The position numbers and the translations under genes were made by a program. Below the pieces are notes generated by a model. It did no database searches. It had not been told where the DNA came from and saw only the letters and a program-made list of their open reading frames with translations. A stretch of 64,000 nucleotides of DNA, taken from Eubacterium coprostanoligenes. Its GTDB lineage: Bacteria; Bacillota; Clostridia; Oscillospirales; Acutalibacteraceae. Where the stretch lies: assembly GCF_900167205.1 (NCBI RefSeq), contig NZ_FUWW01000002.1, positions 62,001 to 126,000 of the forward strand. Direction: 5' to 3'. Position 1 is the stretch's first letter. Every line of letters begins with the position of its first letter. Positions 1-8,202 of the stretch are shown here, one piece after another.

Positions 1-1749
1 GGATTGTTTGCCAATGATAACATCGTCAAAAACATGGGCAAGCGGACTTTTTGTTTTTATGATTACTGCCGCCGCATAGATAATAGCGTCATCAATTTTT
101 GTGTTGTTAAAAACCTTTATTCCGTGCAAATCACAGCCTTGTGAGCCAAAAAGATTTGCCGCTTCAAGCACAATTGCATCGGTTGAGGCTGCCATTTGTG
201 CACCCTCAAATCCGCACACTCGTGCACCGTATTTGTCAAGCTCTGCCGACATATCGGTGAGCACATTGTTCATAATGAACAGCAGTGATACAGGGGTTGA
301 AATTGTCAATGCACACACGGCAGTGTTGATTCCTGTGCCCCAATTGTCCTTTAATCCGATAATAACAAGCAACAATCCGCTGAGCAAAAACATAAGCGGT
401 GTGAGTACTCTTGCTGTTTTGTCCGATGGCTCGCTCTTGCAACTGATTTCCATAAAGTTTGTCGGCAAATCGGTTTTTACGCTTGTTTTGATTATTGCGT
501 CATCTTCGTCAACATTGCCTCTGCACAGCACCTTGACATCAAGCACATTTGCAATGTTTTCAAGGCAGTAAATTTCACCGCTGTTGATGATGAAATCAAA
601 GTTGTCAATGATTCTTATAAGAATTTGTCGTTTGCCAAGCAGTGCCAAAATATATGCAAATGCAAGTGCCGAACCGAGGAACACACCGTTGTTCAGCCAC
701 AAATCCTCATGGGCTGCAAATGCAATTGTTTGAGCCGACACAACAAGGCTTAACAGCGAAACGGAAAAGTCGCTGTTTATTCCTTTTTTAAAATTGAAGC
801 CGTGTATGAAAATGTTAAAGTTCACAACAATTGTGAGCAGTGACAAAACAGATGCAGTAATGAAGAATTTGTCATTTTCTGCAATTGATTGTGGCAGGTA
901 CTCTGTGTCTTTAAACACGGTTAACAACAGCAGAATTCCAAACAAAACACAAGAAATGATTGTTTGAATACCGATTCTTGATTTCTTCTTTAGCAGGGAG
1001 GTGAGTATAGCCTGCCTGTCGTCTTTTGTTTTGTAGTCTTTTTCTTCGTAATCTCTGTCGCCAAGCTCCGTGTCTGTTTCGTCAGGACCGAAAAGACGGA
1101 ATTTGTTGACCTTTTCTTTTCGTTGCTCGTTGAGTAGCTTTTCGGCTTCTTCTTCGTCAATGGTGGGAACTTCTTCCGTCATATCGTCAAAGCCCTCAAA
1201 GCACATCTGAATTCCTGTTTCTTCTTCGAGGTCGTCATTGCCGTCAAGGTATTTGCTCAAATTCTCTCTTGCAACAATAGTCGGAACTTCCTGCAATCTG
1301 TCAGGACTTTTGTTTTCGCTTTTCGGCGTGAGGATAACAGGTCGTGTTTTGTCTGTCGGAATAATAGGCTTTTCAAAAATCTCGTCATCGTCCGAATCGA
1401 GCACCTTTGTTTTGTTGGCGGATTTCGGAAGTATTTGAGTGTGTTCTTTTACATCGAAATCATCGTATGTTTTAATTGGTTTTTTCTTGCTGAATTTTGG
1501 GAATGCAATTGTCTTTTCCGATGCTTTTTTCGATTTTGACGGCACAAATTCCTTTATGTCCTCTTCCTCGTCGCTTAACTCCTCAACCTTTTTCATAACC
1601 GCTTCGCTGTCAATGGTAACCTCGTCAATAGCCGAGCGAGCCATCTCGTCCAAATTTTTTTGGGCGTCTTTTAGCTGTTGTTCAGCTTGAGCTTTGATTA
1701 TTTCTGCTTTTTTAATGATTTCGTCAATAGAAAGATTATTGTCGCTCAT
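1..1749 (-). CDS. Degenerate P-type-ATPase-like membrane protein (3' end outside window)
   Basis: Partial gene of 583 visible codons, starting at ATG 1749 behind AGGAG and running off the left edge. The first ~250 residues are acidic and low-complexity (many E/D/K/P). Hydrophobic segments follow at roughly residues 255-275, 283-345, 353-383 and 447-500. After the last pair comes a region laid out like the phosphorylation core of P-type ATPases: STPVSLLF in the membrane helix, then KYGARVCGFEGAQMAAST, then DAIVLEAANLFGSQ where an active pump would have DKTGTLT. The phosphorylated Asp and the KTGT residues are therefore missing. It lies 8 bp downstream of rlmB on the same strand. That it is a non-catalytic ATPase relative is inference from order of segments and residue pattern; a plain multi-pass membrane protein of unknown role is the alternative. 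Confidence 0.7.
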   Translation of the reverse strand, partial: MSDNNLSIDEIIKKAEIIKAQAEQQLKDAQKNLDEMARSAIDEVTIDSEAVMKKVEELSDEEEDIKEFVPSKSKKASEKTIAFPKFSKKKPIKTYDDFDVKEHTQILPKSANKTKVLDSDDDEIFEKPIIPTDKTRPVILTPKSENKSPDRLQEVPTIVARENLSKYLDGNDDLEEETGIQMCFEGFDDMTEEVPTIDEEEAEKLLNEQRKEKVNKFRLFGPDETDTELGDRDYEEKDYKTKDDRQAILTSLLKKKSRIGIQTIISCVLFGILLLLTVFKDTEYLPQSIAENDKFFITASVLSLLTIVVNFNIFIHGFNFKKGINSDFSVSLLSLVVSAQTIAFAAHEDLWLNNGVFLGSALAFAYILALLGKRQILIRIIDNFDFIINSGEIYCLENIANVLDVKVLCRGNVDEDDAIIKTSVKTDLPTNFMEISCKSEPSDKTARVLTPLMFLLSGLLLVIIGLKDNWGTGINTAVCALTISTPVSLLFIMNNVLTDMSAELDKYGARVCGFEGAQMAASTDAIVLEAANLFGSQGCDLHGIKVFNNTKIDDAIIYAAAVIIKTKSPLAHVFDDVIIGKQS

Positions 1750-1757
1750 TATTTCTC

Positions 1758-2537
1758 CTACTTATCAAGTCGTTGTCTTGCGATTTCGTACATCAATATG
1801 CCTGCCGCAACGGAAGCGTTCAGGCTGTTTACCTTGCCGAGCATAGGCAAGCTGACTGTGACATCGCATTTTTCTTTGATGAGTCTGCCGACTCCGTCAC
1901 CCTCGTTGCCCACAACAAGGCACGCACCGCCCGAAAAATCGGTCTTGTCCCAACGCTGACCGTCCATATCTGCGGCATATACCCATATGTTTTTCTTTTT
2001 TAATTCGTCAATTGTTGATGCAAGGTTTGTCACTCTTGCAACTTTCATATATTCAAGAGCACCGCAACTTGTTTTTGCAACAATAAAGTTGAGCCCCACA
2101 TTTCGTCTTTTTGGAATGATAATTCCGTGTGCACCGCACGCTTCGGCTGTTCTGATGATTGCTCCGAGGTTGTGGCTGTCCTCAATTTCGTCACACATAA
2201 TGATGAACGGAGCTTCGCCCTTTTCCTCTGCATATGCAAGAATTTCGTCAACAGTTGAATACTCGTGAGCCGGAACATTAGCCACAACTCCTTGGTGATT
2301 ACCGCCCGGAGCTAAAAAGTCGAGCTTCTTTCTGTCAACATTTTTTATTACAATTTTCTTTTCCTTGCAAAGACCGATAATTCTGTTGATTGAGCCTTCA
2401 CGCTCACCCTTTGCAATAAGCACATTTTCAACCTCTCTGTCACTTTTGAGAAGCTCTGTCACAGCGTTTCTGCCGATGACGAGGTTGTCGTTCGTTCTGT
2501 AATCTCTGTCTTTTTCTTTTTCGCTTTCGTATTTCAT
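1758..2537 (-). CDS. rlmB: 23S rRNA (guanosine-2'-O)-methyltransferase RlmB (SpoU/TrmH family)
   Basis: SPOUT methyltransferase of about 259 residues that 2'-O-methylates a guanosine of 23S rRNA using S-adenosylmethionine. An N-terminal L30e-like substrate-binding domain (NLVIGRNAVTELLKS) is followed by the SpoU catalytic domain with motif 1 DSHNLGAIIRTAEACGAHG, motif 2 VVGNEGDGVG and motif 3 SLNASVAAGI, the trefoil-knot SAM-binding site. A GTG at 2546 is also in frame, but ATG 2537 is preferred because GGTGG lies just before it. A promoter-like TTGTGC-17-TATAAT precedes it on the minus strand. The close relative TrmH (tRNA) cannot be excluded, but the L30e domain favours RlmB. Confidence 0.9.
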   Translation of the reverse strand: MKYESEKEKDRDYRTNDNLVIGRNAVTELLKSDREVENVLIAKGEREGSINRIIGLCKEKKIVIKNVDRKKLDFLAPGGNHQGVVANVPAHEYSTVDEILAYAEEKGEAPFIIMCDEIEDSHNLGAIIRTAEACGAHGIIIPKRRNVGLNFIVAKTSCGALEYMKVARVTNLASTIDELKKKNIWVYAADMDGQRWDKTDFSGGACLVVGNEGDGVGRLIKEKCDVTVSLPMLGKVNSLNASVAAGILMYEIARQRLDK

Positions 2538-2598
2538 ATTTTCCACCGATTTTTATTTTATTGTAGATATTATAACATTTTTCAATCTTTTGCACAAC

Positions 2599-2634
2599 AT
2601 AAAAATACCGACCTGTGCAAAGTCGGTATTTGTT
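2599..2634 (-). terminator. Intrinsic terminator of the ECF S-component gene
   Basis: A 10-bp stem AAATACCGAC / GTCGGTATTT with a 9-base loop lies directly after the stop of the ECF gene. On the minus strand it is followed by a T-rich run. Confidence 0.7.
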
Positions 2635-2636
2635 AG

Positions 2637-3215
2637 TCATATTTGTGTTTTATTAAATTGCTTTTTGCCAATGTCGATGACTCTTACAATAACAGAAGCC
2701 AAAACCATATTGATGCCAAGTTCAACGGCGAAGTTAACTGATACAAGACCGGTTACAACGGTTGCAAAACCTGTTGTGCCGAATACAGAAACCAACCATT
2801 CTTGGAAGAAGAGATAGCAACCTGCAAGGAATATGCCTGTGTTGACTATCGGGCAAGCAATACCTGCCAAAACAACTGCAACGGTTTTGTTCTTGCTTTC
2901 AAGTGCTTTGTATATCAATCCTGCAACAAGACCTGCAAGCATACCTTTGAGTAAAACAGTAACCACTGTTCCTGCCGGGTTGATGGTCATAAATGCTGCC
3001 GCATCACCGCTGATAAGAACACTGACGCCAAATGCAACGCCGAGCCATGCTCCTGCACCGATGCCGTAAAGAGCAGCGCCGATAACGATAGGTGCAAGCA
3101 CCAATGTGATTGAAAACGGTCCGAATTTGATAGATGCCGCAAGAAGCTGGAGGGCAACTATGATAGCGGTGAAAAGACCGATGCCCACTATCTTTTGTGT
3201 TTTTGTGTTTTTCAT
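2637..3215 (-). CDS. ECF transporter S component (vitamin-type substrate, unknown)
   Basis: Hydrophobic protein of 192 residues with about six membrane helices and an alanine/glycine-rich first helix typical of energy-coupling-factor substrate-binding (S) subunits. Features include GLFTAIIVALQLLAASIKFG, a helix pair around PIVIGAALYGIGAGAWLGVA, and KGMLAGLVAGLIYKAL. S components capture a vitamin or similar micronutrient and share a common EcfA/A'/T module; no EcfAT genes lie nearby, so it probably uses a module encoded elsewhere. ATG 3215 is chosen over the upstream in-frame TTG because AAAGGA is 8 bases before it. It has its own promoter and terminator. The substrate cannot be read from the sequence. 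Confidence 0.8.
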   Translation of the reverse strand: MKNTKTQKIVGIGLFTAIIVALQLLAASIKFGPFSITLVLAPIVIGAALYGIGAGAWLGVAFGVSVLISGDAAAFMTINPAGTVVTVLLKGMLAGLVAGLIYKALESKNKTVAVVLAGIACPIVNTGIFLAGCYLFFQEWLVSVFGTTGFATVVTGLVSVNFAVELGINMVLASVIVRVIDIGKKQFNKTQI

Positions 3216-3317
3216 ATTCAATTTTCCTTTCTGCTACTGTTCCAAAGCTCTGCGAATAACACATAAAATCGCTTTAGCCGAGAAAGATATTTTTCTCTGT
3301 GGATACAATGCGGTGTT

Positions 3318-3346
3318 ATTATAGTACTTCATATACCAAAAATCAA
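3318..3346 (-). promoter_or_regulatory. Sigma-A promoter of the ECF gene with a dyad leader
   Basis: Minus-strand -35 TTGATT (3341-3346), 17-bp spacer and perfect -10 TATAAT (3318-3323). The predicted start near 3311 gives a leader of about 95 bases containing the hairpin GAGAAA/TTTCTC (3280-3297). A perfect 8-bp inverted repeat AATAACAC/GTGTTATT (3255-3262 and 3313-3320) encloses this hairpin and overlaps the -10. Confidence 0.7.
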
Positions 3347-3374
3347 TATCAAATTGTAAATAATGAAAATACGG

Positions 3375-3403
3375 TTGATTTTTGTCAGGCGTGCAGTTAT
3401 AAT
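3375..3403 (+). promoter_or_regulatory. Sigma-A promoter of the CHAP-protein gene
   Basis: TTGATT (3375-3380), 17-bp spacer, TATAAT (3398-3403), about 55 bases before the start codon at 3458. Confidence 0.75.
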
Positions 3404-3457
3404 TAAAACGGTAAAAATAAATTTTATGTCTAATTATATATTTTTAATGGTGGATTT

Positions 3458-4807
3458 ATGAAAAAAATTATTAAAGCAATATCTGTTTTGCTTGTTGCGG
3501 TGATGATGTGCACGGCGTTGCCTATGAACGCAACTGCCGCATCGGTTCATGATATGCAAAACGAAGTGCTTGATGTTGCCAACGGTGAGGTTGGATATAC
3601 AGGTACGAGTAAATATTGTAAGTACGGCGAATGGCTTGGCTATCAAGGCGGATGGTGCACAACTTTTGTGCTTTGGTGCTTCAATAAGGCGGGCGAGAAC
3701 CTCGGAGTTTCAATGTATAAGAGCATTGTTCCGAGCGGCGGCAACTGTAATTCTATGATTAGTTGGTACAAAAATCGTGACAGATACTACACTCGTGAAT
3801 CCAGATACACTCCGAAAAAAGGTGACTTGATATTTTTCGATTGGTCGGGTAACGGCTCAAGCCAGCATGTCGGCTTGGTAGATTATATTGACGGCTCAAC
3901 GGTTTATACGGTTGAGGGTAACTGCTCCGGCAAGGTTAAGGCAAGGAAATACACCACTTCAGGCTCAAAGCCGTACAATAATGTGTCGGCAATTATGGGC
4001 TATGGTGTTCCTGATTATTCATCTGTTGCAAATGGTGGTTCGTCAAAACCTACCACAACAAAAAGGGCTACTACCACCAAAAAGCATAAAACTACCAAAA
4101 AAGTTATAACAACCAAAAAGGTCACTACAACAAAGAAGGTGACCGCCACTAAAAAGGTTACCTCGGAAAAAACTACCACAGCAAAGGCTAAAACCACAAA
4201 GCCGTCTGCTCAAAAGGTGACAACAACACAGGCAACTACTGCCCCTACAACCGCAAAGCAGGAAATTTCAACAAAGAAAAAGAAGGAAAAAACAAAGAAT
4301 GTTCCGGCACAGGATATGGAACTGTATGCTTCAACCACAGATCTTGAAGTCGGCGACAGCGTCAAATTGGGATACACATTAGAGCCTTTGAATTCAACTG
4401 CGGTTATTGGATATTTCTGCGATGAGGAGGGAATTATTCAAATCGAAAACGGCGGTGTAATTAAGGCTATCGGCGAGGGAACGGCAACAGTTGTTGTTTG
4501 TGCAAATGATGAGATATACAGACAGTGCGATTTTACCGTTTCGTCAACTTCAACGGATGTAACAAGACAAAAAACTGCTAACGATTATGTTGAGGAGCTT
4601 ACAACCTCAACTCATAACATTGAAAAAACCAAAGAACAAAAACTCAACGAAATCGGAATTAATGTTCAGAGATTAAAAAACAATGATGAGTATTATTACA
4701 TACCGCTTGCAATTTGCGGAGCAACGGTTGTGATGGGACTCCTTGCCTTTGTTATCAGAAAAGCAGTTAAGAAAAAAGAGGACAAAGAGAACAAAAAACA
4801 GAAATAA
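3458..4807 (+). CDS. Secreted/anchored CHAP-like amidase with Thr/Lys-rich linker, Ig-like domain and C-terminal membrane anchor
   Basis: A 449-residue surface protein. Signal peptide at residues 1-28 (cleavage near NATAA/SV). A CHAP-type cysteine amidase domain spans ~30-190, with Cys67 in GGWCTTFVLWC, His137 in SSQHVGLVDY and the downstream VEGNC, the usual Cys-His-polar arrangement for cleaving peptidoglycan peptides. Residues ~195-285 are a Thr/Lys repeat linker (TTKK units), probably extended and wall-spanning. Residues ~288-365 resemble a bacterial Ig-like (Big_2) fold (NGGVIKAIGEGTATVVV). A C-terminal hydrophobic helix (~414-434) followed by a Lys-rich tail anchors it in the membrane; there is no LPxTG motif. 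It is probably involved in cell-wall remodelling (inference). Confidence 0.85.
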   Translation: MKKIIKAISVLLVAVMMCTALPMNATAASVHDMQNEVLDVANGEVGYTGTSKYCKYGEWLGYQGGWCTTFVLWCFNKAGENLGVSMYKSIVPSGGNCNSMISWYKNRDRYYTRESRYTPKKGDLIFFDWSGNGSSQHVGLVDYIDGSTVYTVEGNCSGKVKARKYTTSGSKPYNNVSAIMGYGVPDYSSVANGGSSKPTTTKRATTTKKHKTTKKVITTKKVTTTKKVTATKKVTSEKTTTAKAKTTKPSAQKVTTTQATTAPTTAKQEISTKKKKEKTKNVPAQDMELYASTTDLEVGDSVKLGYTLEPLNSTAVIGYFCDEEGIIQIENGGVIKAIGEGTATVVVCANDEIYRQCDFTVSSTSTDVTRQKTANDYVEELTTSTHNIEKTKEQKLNEIGINVQRLKNNDEYYYIPLAICGATVVMGLLAFVIRKAVKKKEDKENKKQK

Positions 4808-4944
4808 GAATTTGGCTTGATTATCTTAAGGATATTGGCAACGATAATGCCCGTGAAAACTTATGACAATAGTGCCCGATTATAAACCGTCAAGCAACTG
4901 ATTTTTGCAAAAGTTTCGCATATTTCTTAATTATAAAAAACATC

Positions 4945-4973
4945 TTTACATTCCTGTTTTGTTGTGATACGAT
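4945..4973 (+). promoter_or_regulatory. Promoter of the small 85-residue gene
   Basis: TTTACA (4945-4950), 17-bp spacer, TACGAT (4968-4973). The predicted start near 4980 gives a ~57-base leader containing two hairpins. Confidence 0.5.
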
Positions 4974-4978
4974 AACAG

Positions 4979-5024
4979 TTGCGAGTGAGTTCGCAATAAC
5001 AAAGGGGGAAGCGGAGAAATCTTC
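4979..5024 (+). promoter_or_regulatory. Two-hairpin 5' leader flanking a GGGGG ribosome-binding-like run
   Basis: Hairpin 1 pairs TTGCGA with TCGCAA (4979-4996). AAAGGGGGAA follows at 5001-5010. Hairpin 2 pairs GCGGAGA with TCTTCGC (5011-5026). The run resembling a ribosome-binding site is ~28 bases from ATG 5038, too far unless hairpin 2 folds and brings them together. Confidence 0.4.
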
Positions 5025-5037
5025 GCAGAATTTTAAG

Positions 5038-5295
5038 ATGTATGTAAATTTGGGAAAGGTGTCAACCAATGACGAGGTTATTATTAACACCGAAAATATC
5101 AGTAGAATTTATAAAAAAGGTGTAAATCTTAACAATATGGTTTCGCATCCTTTTAAGTATTCTATATATATGAATGACGGTAAAAACCTTGAAATCAGCC
5201 TTACTCCAAGCGACAACAGAGTTTTTCTTCAGTTGCTTGAGGATATTGATTATAAGGAAATTGATTTGAATAATGCACAAATCCAATTGTTTTAA
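5038..5295 (+). CDS. Small hypothetical protein (85 aa)
   Basis: Not recognised with confidence. The 85-residue product begins MYVNLGKV and has a beta-rich look, with alternating hydrophobic strands (VIINTENISRIYKKG, FKYSIYMNDGKNLEISL) and an acidic C-terminus. The MYVNLG start and following pattern faintly recall RemB/DUF370-type small regulators, but this is weak. It is a separate transcription unit, with a promoter at 4945-4973 and a clear terminator at 5324-5357, which supports it being real. No ordinary ribosome-binding site precedes ATG 5038. The reading frame stays open upstream through the leader, so an unusual earlier start cannot be excluded. Confidence 0.55.
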   Translation: MYVNLGKVSTNDEVIINTENISRIYKKGVNLNNMVSHPFKYSIYMNDGKNLEISLTPSDNRVFLQLLEDIDYKEIDLNNAQIQLF

Positions 5296-5323
5296 ATTAA
5301 TACTATATATAAGAACGGATTTT

Positions 5324-5357
5324 GGGGTACACAAGCAGTGTGCCCCTTTGATTTTTT
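5324..5357 (+). terminator. Intrinsic terminator after the 85-residue gene
   Basis: Stem GGGGTACAC / GTGTGCCCC (5324-5346, G·T wobble tolerated) followed by TTTGATTTTTT. Confidence 0.8.
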
Positions 5358-5366
5358 GATGTTAAT

Positions 5367-5395
5367 TTGACCTTTTCGACTTTTTGTGCTATAAT
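5367..5395 (+). promoter_or_regulatory. Sigma-A promoter of the FN3-protein gene
   Basis: TTGACC (5367-5372), 17-bp spacer, TATAAT (5390-5395), 27 bp before the ATG with GGAGGG in between. Confidence 0.8.
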
Positions 5396-5422
5396 ATTTT
5401 GGATTTTCGATAGGAGGGTATT

Positions 5423-6703
5423 ATGAAAAAGGTTATTTCAATTCTTTTATCAGTGATTATTGTGGCATCATCTGTGTTCGGAGCATCTTTTGCCTATGCA
5501 AACGGCACTGCAACGGACAAATTAGAAGAAATACAAAATATGCCCGGATTTGTTCCCGGTGAAAATTCAATAATTCAGCGTAATTGCTACGGCTTTGTGT
5601 CCGAAGTTTGCAAGAAACTTTATGGCGTTCCTTATGCAGAAGGTTTGTATAATAATTATCAGGTGAAGCATAATAGCGGCAACTTCACCACCTCGGATAC
5701 TTTCACATCAAAAAAAACAATTCCCGATGCGGAATTTGTTGAAGATGTTATCAATTTCTTTGTTACAAATGCAGTTGCGGGCGATATTGTGCACTATGGT
5801 GCGCTCAACAACGCTTCAAGAAAAACTCACACTGTTGTTATTCAGTATATTGATTCAACAATGATGAAGATATATCACTCGAATTATTCAACATCCGAAT
5901 ATAATTCCAATATGTGCCATATTGACACGATTTATTGGCAGAGTATGAAAGAGTATCCGACTCGCTCAATCTATAGTGATGACGACACTCTTTATTCGCT
6001 CAATGCAATTTTTTACAGCACTATGAAAGTGTCAAATTCAGGCGGTATCGGTATCAGTATCAGCCATTTTAAAAATTACGACAGCCTTTATACAGCAATC
6101 GTTCCTGATGTTGATATGCCGGGCGAAGAACCTGATGTTTCAGCCGATAAACTTGAGGTTACCGGTTTGACGGTTACAGGTCAGGCTTGCAGTAAGATTG
6201 ATTTTGAATGGGACGATGTCAGCGAGGCGACAAAGTATTTTGTTGCGGTCGATAATCAAACAAAGGGTACAAGTTTCAGCAAAACCGTTACGGATTCGGA
6301 AACTAATATTGCAGGTCTTGATCCGGGCAATGTTTATGAAATTAAGGTGTGCGCTTATTCGGGAAATTCAAAGGGTGATTATTCAACTCCTGTTATAACT
6401 GCATCAAAGCCCAAAAAAGAGGCTGTAAGATCGGCTTATTCTTCAGGTTCAAGAAAAATTGTGACAAAATGGAAAAAACTTTCGGGTTCTTGTACAGGTT
6501 ATCAGCTCCAGCTTTCAACAAGCAAGAACTTCAAGTCGGGCACAATCACAAAGAACATCAATAATAAGAATAAACTTTCTTATACAAGAAAAAATCTTAA
6601 AAAAGGAAGCAACTATTATATCAGAGTTAGAGGCTACACTTCATATGACGGTCAGAAGATTTACGGAACTTGGAGTACTGTTAAGACTGTCAGATGCCTA
6701 TAA
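5423..6703 (+). CDS. Secreted cysteine-peptidase-like protein with two fibronectin type III domains
   Basis: A 426-residue exported protein. Signal peptide at 1-26 (cleavage near AYA/NG). The N-terminal domain (~35-230) shows a papain-like layout, with Cys55 in RNCYGFVSEVC at a helix start and His136 in KTHTVVIQYID at a strand. This fits an NlpC/P60- or CHAP-like amidase but is divergent. Two fibronectin type III repeats follow at ~240-330 (VTGLTVTGQACSKIDFEWDD) and ~335-425 (YIRVRGYTSYDGQK), ending without an anchor. FN3 modules commonly space or attach extracellular enzymes. It lies next to another secreted amidase-like gene but has its own promoter. The catalytic assignment is inference. 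Confidence 0.75.
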   Translation: MKKVISILLSVIIVASSVFGASFAYANGTATDKLEEIQNMPGFVPGENSIIQRNCYGFVSEVCKKLYGVPYAEGLYNNYQVKHNSGNFTTSDTFTSKKTIPDAEFVEDVINFFVTNAVAGDIVHYGALNNASRKTHTVVIQYIDSTMMKIYHSNYSTSEYNSNMCHIDTIYWQSMKEYPTRSIYSDDDTLYSLNAIFYSTMKVSNSGGIGISISHFKNYDSLYTAIVPDVDMPGEEPDVSADKLEVTGLTVTGQACSKIDFEWDDVSEATKYFVAVDNQTKGTSFSKTVTDSETNIAGLDPGNVYEIKVCAYSGNSKGDYSTPVITASKPKKEAVRSAYSSGSRKIVTKWKKLSGSCTGYQLQLSTSKNFKSGTITKNINNKNKLSYTRKNLKKGSNYYIRVRGYTSYDGQKIYGTWSTVKTVRCL

Positions 6704-6778
6704 AACCCCTGATATGCACGACTTTTTTAGTATTTTGTGACAAATTGTGATTTTTTCAAATTTAATTTTACAAAATAC

Positions 6779-6807
6779 TTGACATTACAGCAGTAATTTA
6801 TTATAAT
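6779..6807 (+). promoter_or_regulatory. Sigma-A promoter of rpsU
   Basis: TTGACA (6779-6784), 17-bp spacer, TATAAT (6802-6807): a consensus promoter, as expected for a ribosomal protein gene. Confidence 0.85.
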
Positions 6808-6864
6808 CTTTGCGATATATGAAATTTATCAAATAACCCCCGATGGTCGGAGGGAGGGAATACA

Positions 6865-7041
6865 GTGAGTCAGGTAAAAGTTAAGGAAAATGAATCTCTT
6901 GACAGCGCACTTCGCAGATTTAAGCGCCAGACTTCTCGTGATGGCATCATCCAAGAGGTTAGAAAAAGAGAGCATTACGAAAAGCCTTCAGTAGCTCGTA
7001 AAAAGAAGAGCGAAGCTGCTCGTAAGAGAAAGTACAAATAA
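6865..7041 (+). CDS. rpsU: 30S ribosomal protein S21
   Basis: A 58-residue basic protein read from GTG 6865, with GGAGGGA upstream. It contains the S21 signature [15 protein letters not shown], then [16 protein letters not shown] and a Lys/Arg-rich tail ending KRKYK. S21 binds the small subunit near the 3' end of 16S rRNA and assists initiation. Length matches Firmicute S21. It has a consensus promoter and a strong terminator, so it appears monocistronic. Confidence 0.95.
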   Translation: MSQVKVKENESLDSALRRFKRQTSRDGIIQEVRKREHYEKPSVARKKKSEAARKRKYK

Positions 7042-7048
7042 GAGTACA

Positions 7049-7078
7049 TAAAAGAGTGACAGTCTGTCACTCTTTTTT
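7049..7078 (+). terminator. Intrinsic terminator of rpsU
   Basis: AAAGAGTGACAG pairs with CTGTCACTCTTT and runs into TTTTTT. The in-frame upstream extension of aroQ falls inside this hairpin, an argument against the longer aroQ start. Confidence 0.9.
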
Positions 7079-7103
7079 AAAATTCTGTAGGGAGAATTGT
7101 TGT

Positions 7104-7538
7104 ATGAAAATTTTGGTTTTGAACGGTCCTAATCTCAATATGACCGGAATCAGAAAAACAAATGTTTACGGTGCACAAACACTTGATGACATAAATAACG
7201 AACTCAAAGCCTATGGCGAAAGCAAGGGTTGCGAGATGTATTTTTATCAGTCAAATCACGAGGGCGCACTCATAGATGTTATCCATGAAAGCAAAGATAA
7301 GTACGACGGCGTAGTTCTCAATGCAGGTGCTTATACACATTATTCATACGCCATTCGAGATGCTATCGAGGCTGTTGCGGATTTCACTCCGTTTGTGGAG
7401 GTTCATATGAGCGATATACACAAAAGAGAGGATTTTCGCAAAATTTCTGTTATAACCGATGTTTGTGTAAAGCAAATTTCAGGTTTTGGCAAAGATAGTT
7501 ACAAAATGGGTATTGATTTATTGTGCGAAATATTATAA
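7104..7538 (+). CDS. aroQ: Type II 3-dehydroquinate dehydratase
   Basis: A 144-residue protein that converts 3-dehydroquinate to 3-dehydroshikimate, the third shikimate step, in the cytoplasm as a dodecamer. Family motifs are VLNGPNLN at the N-terminus, YQSNHEGALID, LNAGAYTHYSYAIRDAI and VEVHMSDIHKREDFRK. The segment normally reading GxREP before the catalytic Tyr is IRKTNVYG here, with the Tyr kept. ATG 7104 is chosen because GGGAG precedes it. It is separated from the main aro operon at 37-42 kb and sits just before efp, a common Firmicute arrangement. Confidence 0.93.
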   Translation: MKILVLNGPNLNMTGIRKTNVYGAQTLDDINNELKAYGESKGCEMYFYQSNHEGALIDVIHESKDKYDGVVLNAGAYTHYSYAIRDAIEAVADFTPFVEVHMSDIHKREDFRKISVITDVCVKQISGFGKDSYKMGIDLLCEIL

Positions 7539-7575
7539 AATATAAAAGTAAAATTATATACGGAGGTATAAATTA

Positions 7576-8133
7576 ATGATTAGTGCAGGCGATTTCCGAA
7601 ACGGAGTTACCTTTGAAGAGGACGGCAATGTATTGCAGGTTATTGAATTTCAGCATGTAAAGCCGGGCAAGGGTGCCGCTTTCGTAAGAACAAAGACAAA
7701 GAATGTTATTACAGGCTCTGTAGTTGAAAAATCATATAACCCAACTGCAAAGTTCCCAACTGCTTATATTGAAAGAAAAGATATGGCATATTCATACAAC
7801 GATGACGGATTGTATTACTTTATGGACAACGAAACCTTTGATATGGTTCCTGTTGCAGAGGCAGATTTGCCTGATTCATTCCGTTTTGTAAAGGAAAACG
7901 ATGTGTGCAAGATTTTGTCATACAAGGGCAAGGTATTCGGCGTTGAGCCACCAACATTTGTTACACTTGAGGTTACTGCAACTGAGCCTGGTGTCAAGGG
8001 CAACACTGCAACAAACACTCTCAAGCCGGCTACTGTTGAAACAGGCGCTGAAATCAGAGTTCCTCTTTTCATCAACGAGGGCGATATGATCAGAATCGAC
8101 ACAAGAACTTGTGAATATATGGAAAGAGCATAA
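7576..8133 (+). CDS. efp: Elongation factor P
   Basis: A 185-residue translation factor that enters the ribosomal E site and relieves stalling at polyproline stretches. The three beta-barrel domains are present. Domain I has [17 protein letters not shown], the modification loop where some species modify the Lys. The family signature near the C-terminus reads [24 protein letters not shown] lies before the ATG. It follows aroQ by 37 bp and probably shares its transcript. Confidence 0.96.
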   Translation: MISAGDFRNGVTFEEDGNVLQVIEFQHVKPGKGAAFVRTKTKNVITGSVVEKSYNPTAKFPTAYIERKDMAYSYNDDGLYYFMDNETFDMVPVAEADLPDSFRFVKENDVCKILSYKGKVFGVEPPTFVTLEVTATEPGVKGNTATNTLKPATVETGAEIRVPLFINEGDMIRIDTRTCEYMERA

Positions 8134-8202
8134 GTTTTTCAGTTATTTGCTTATCAAATATTTGCATAAATAAACCATTCAACTAAACGAAAGGAATTAA
8201 TT

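Noticed and set aside
4050-4290. Tandem DNA repeat or CRISPR-like array
   Set aside because: The repetition comes from Thr/Lys codons of the protein linker; units are irregular and there are no spacers.
7056-7103. Longer N-terminus for aroQ
   Set aside because: The extra 16 codons lie partly inside the rpsU terminator and no ribosome-binding site precedes them.
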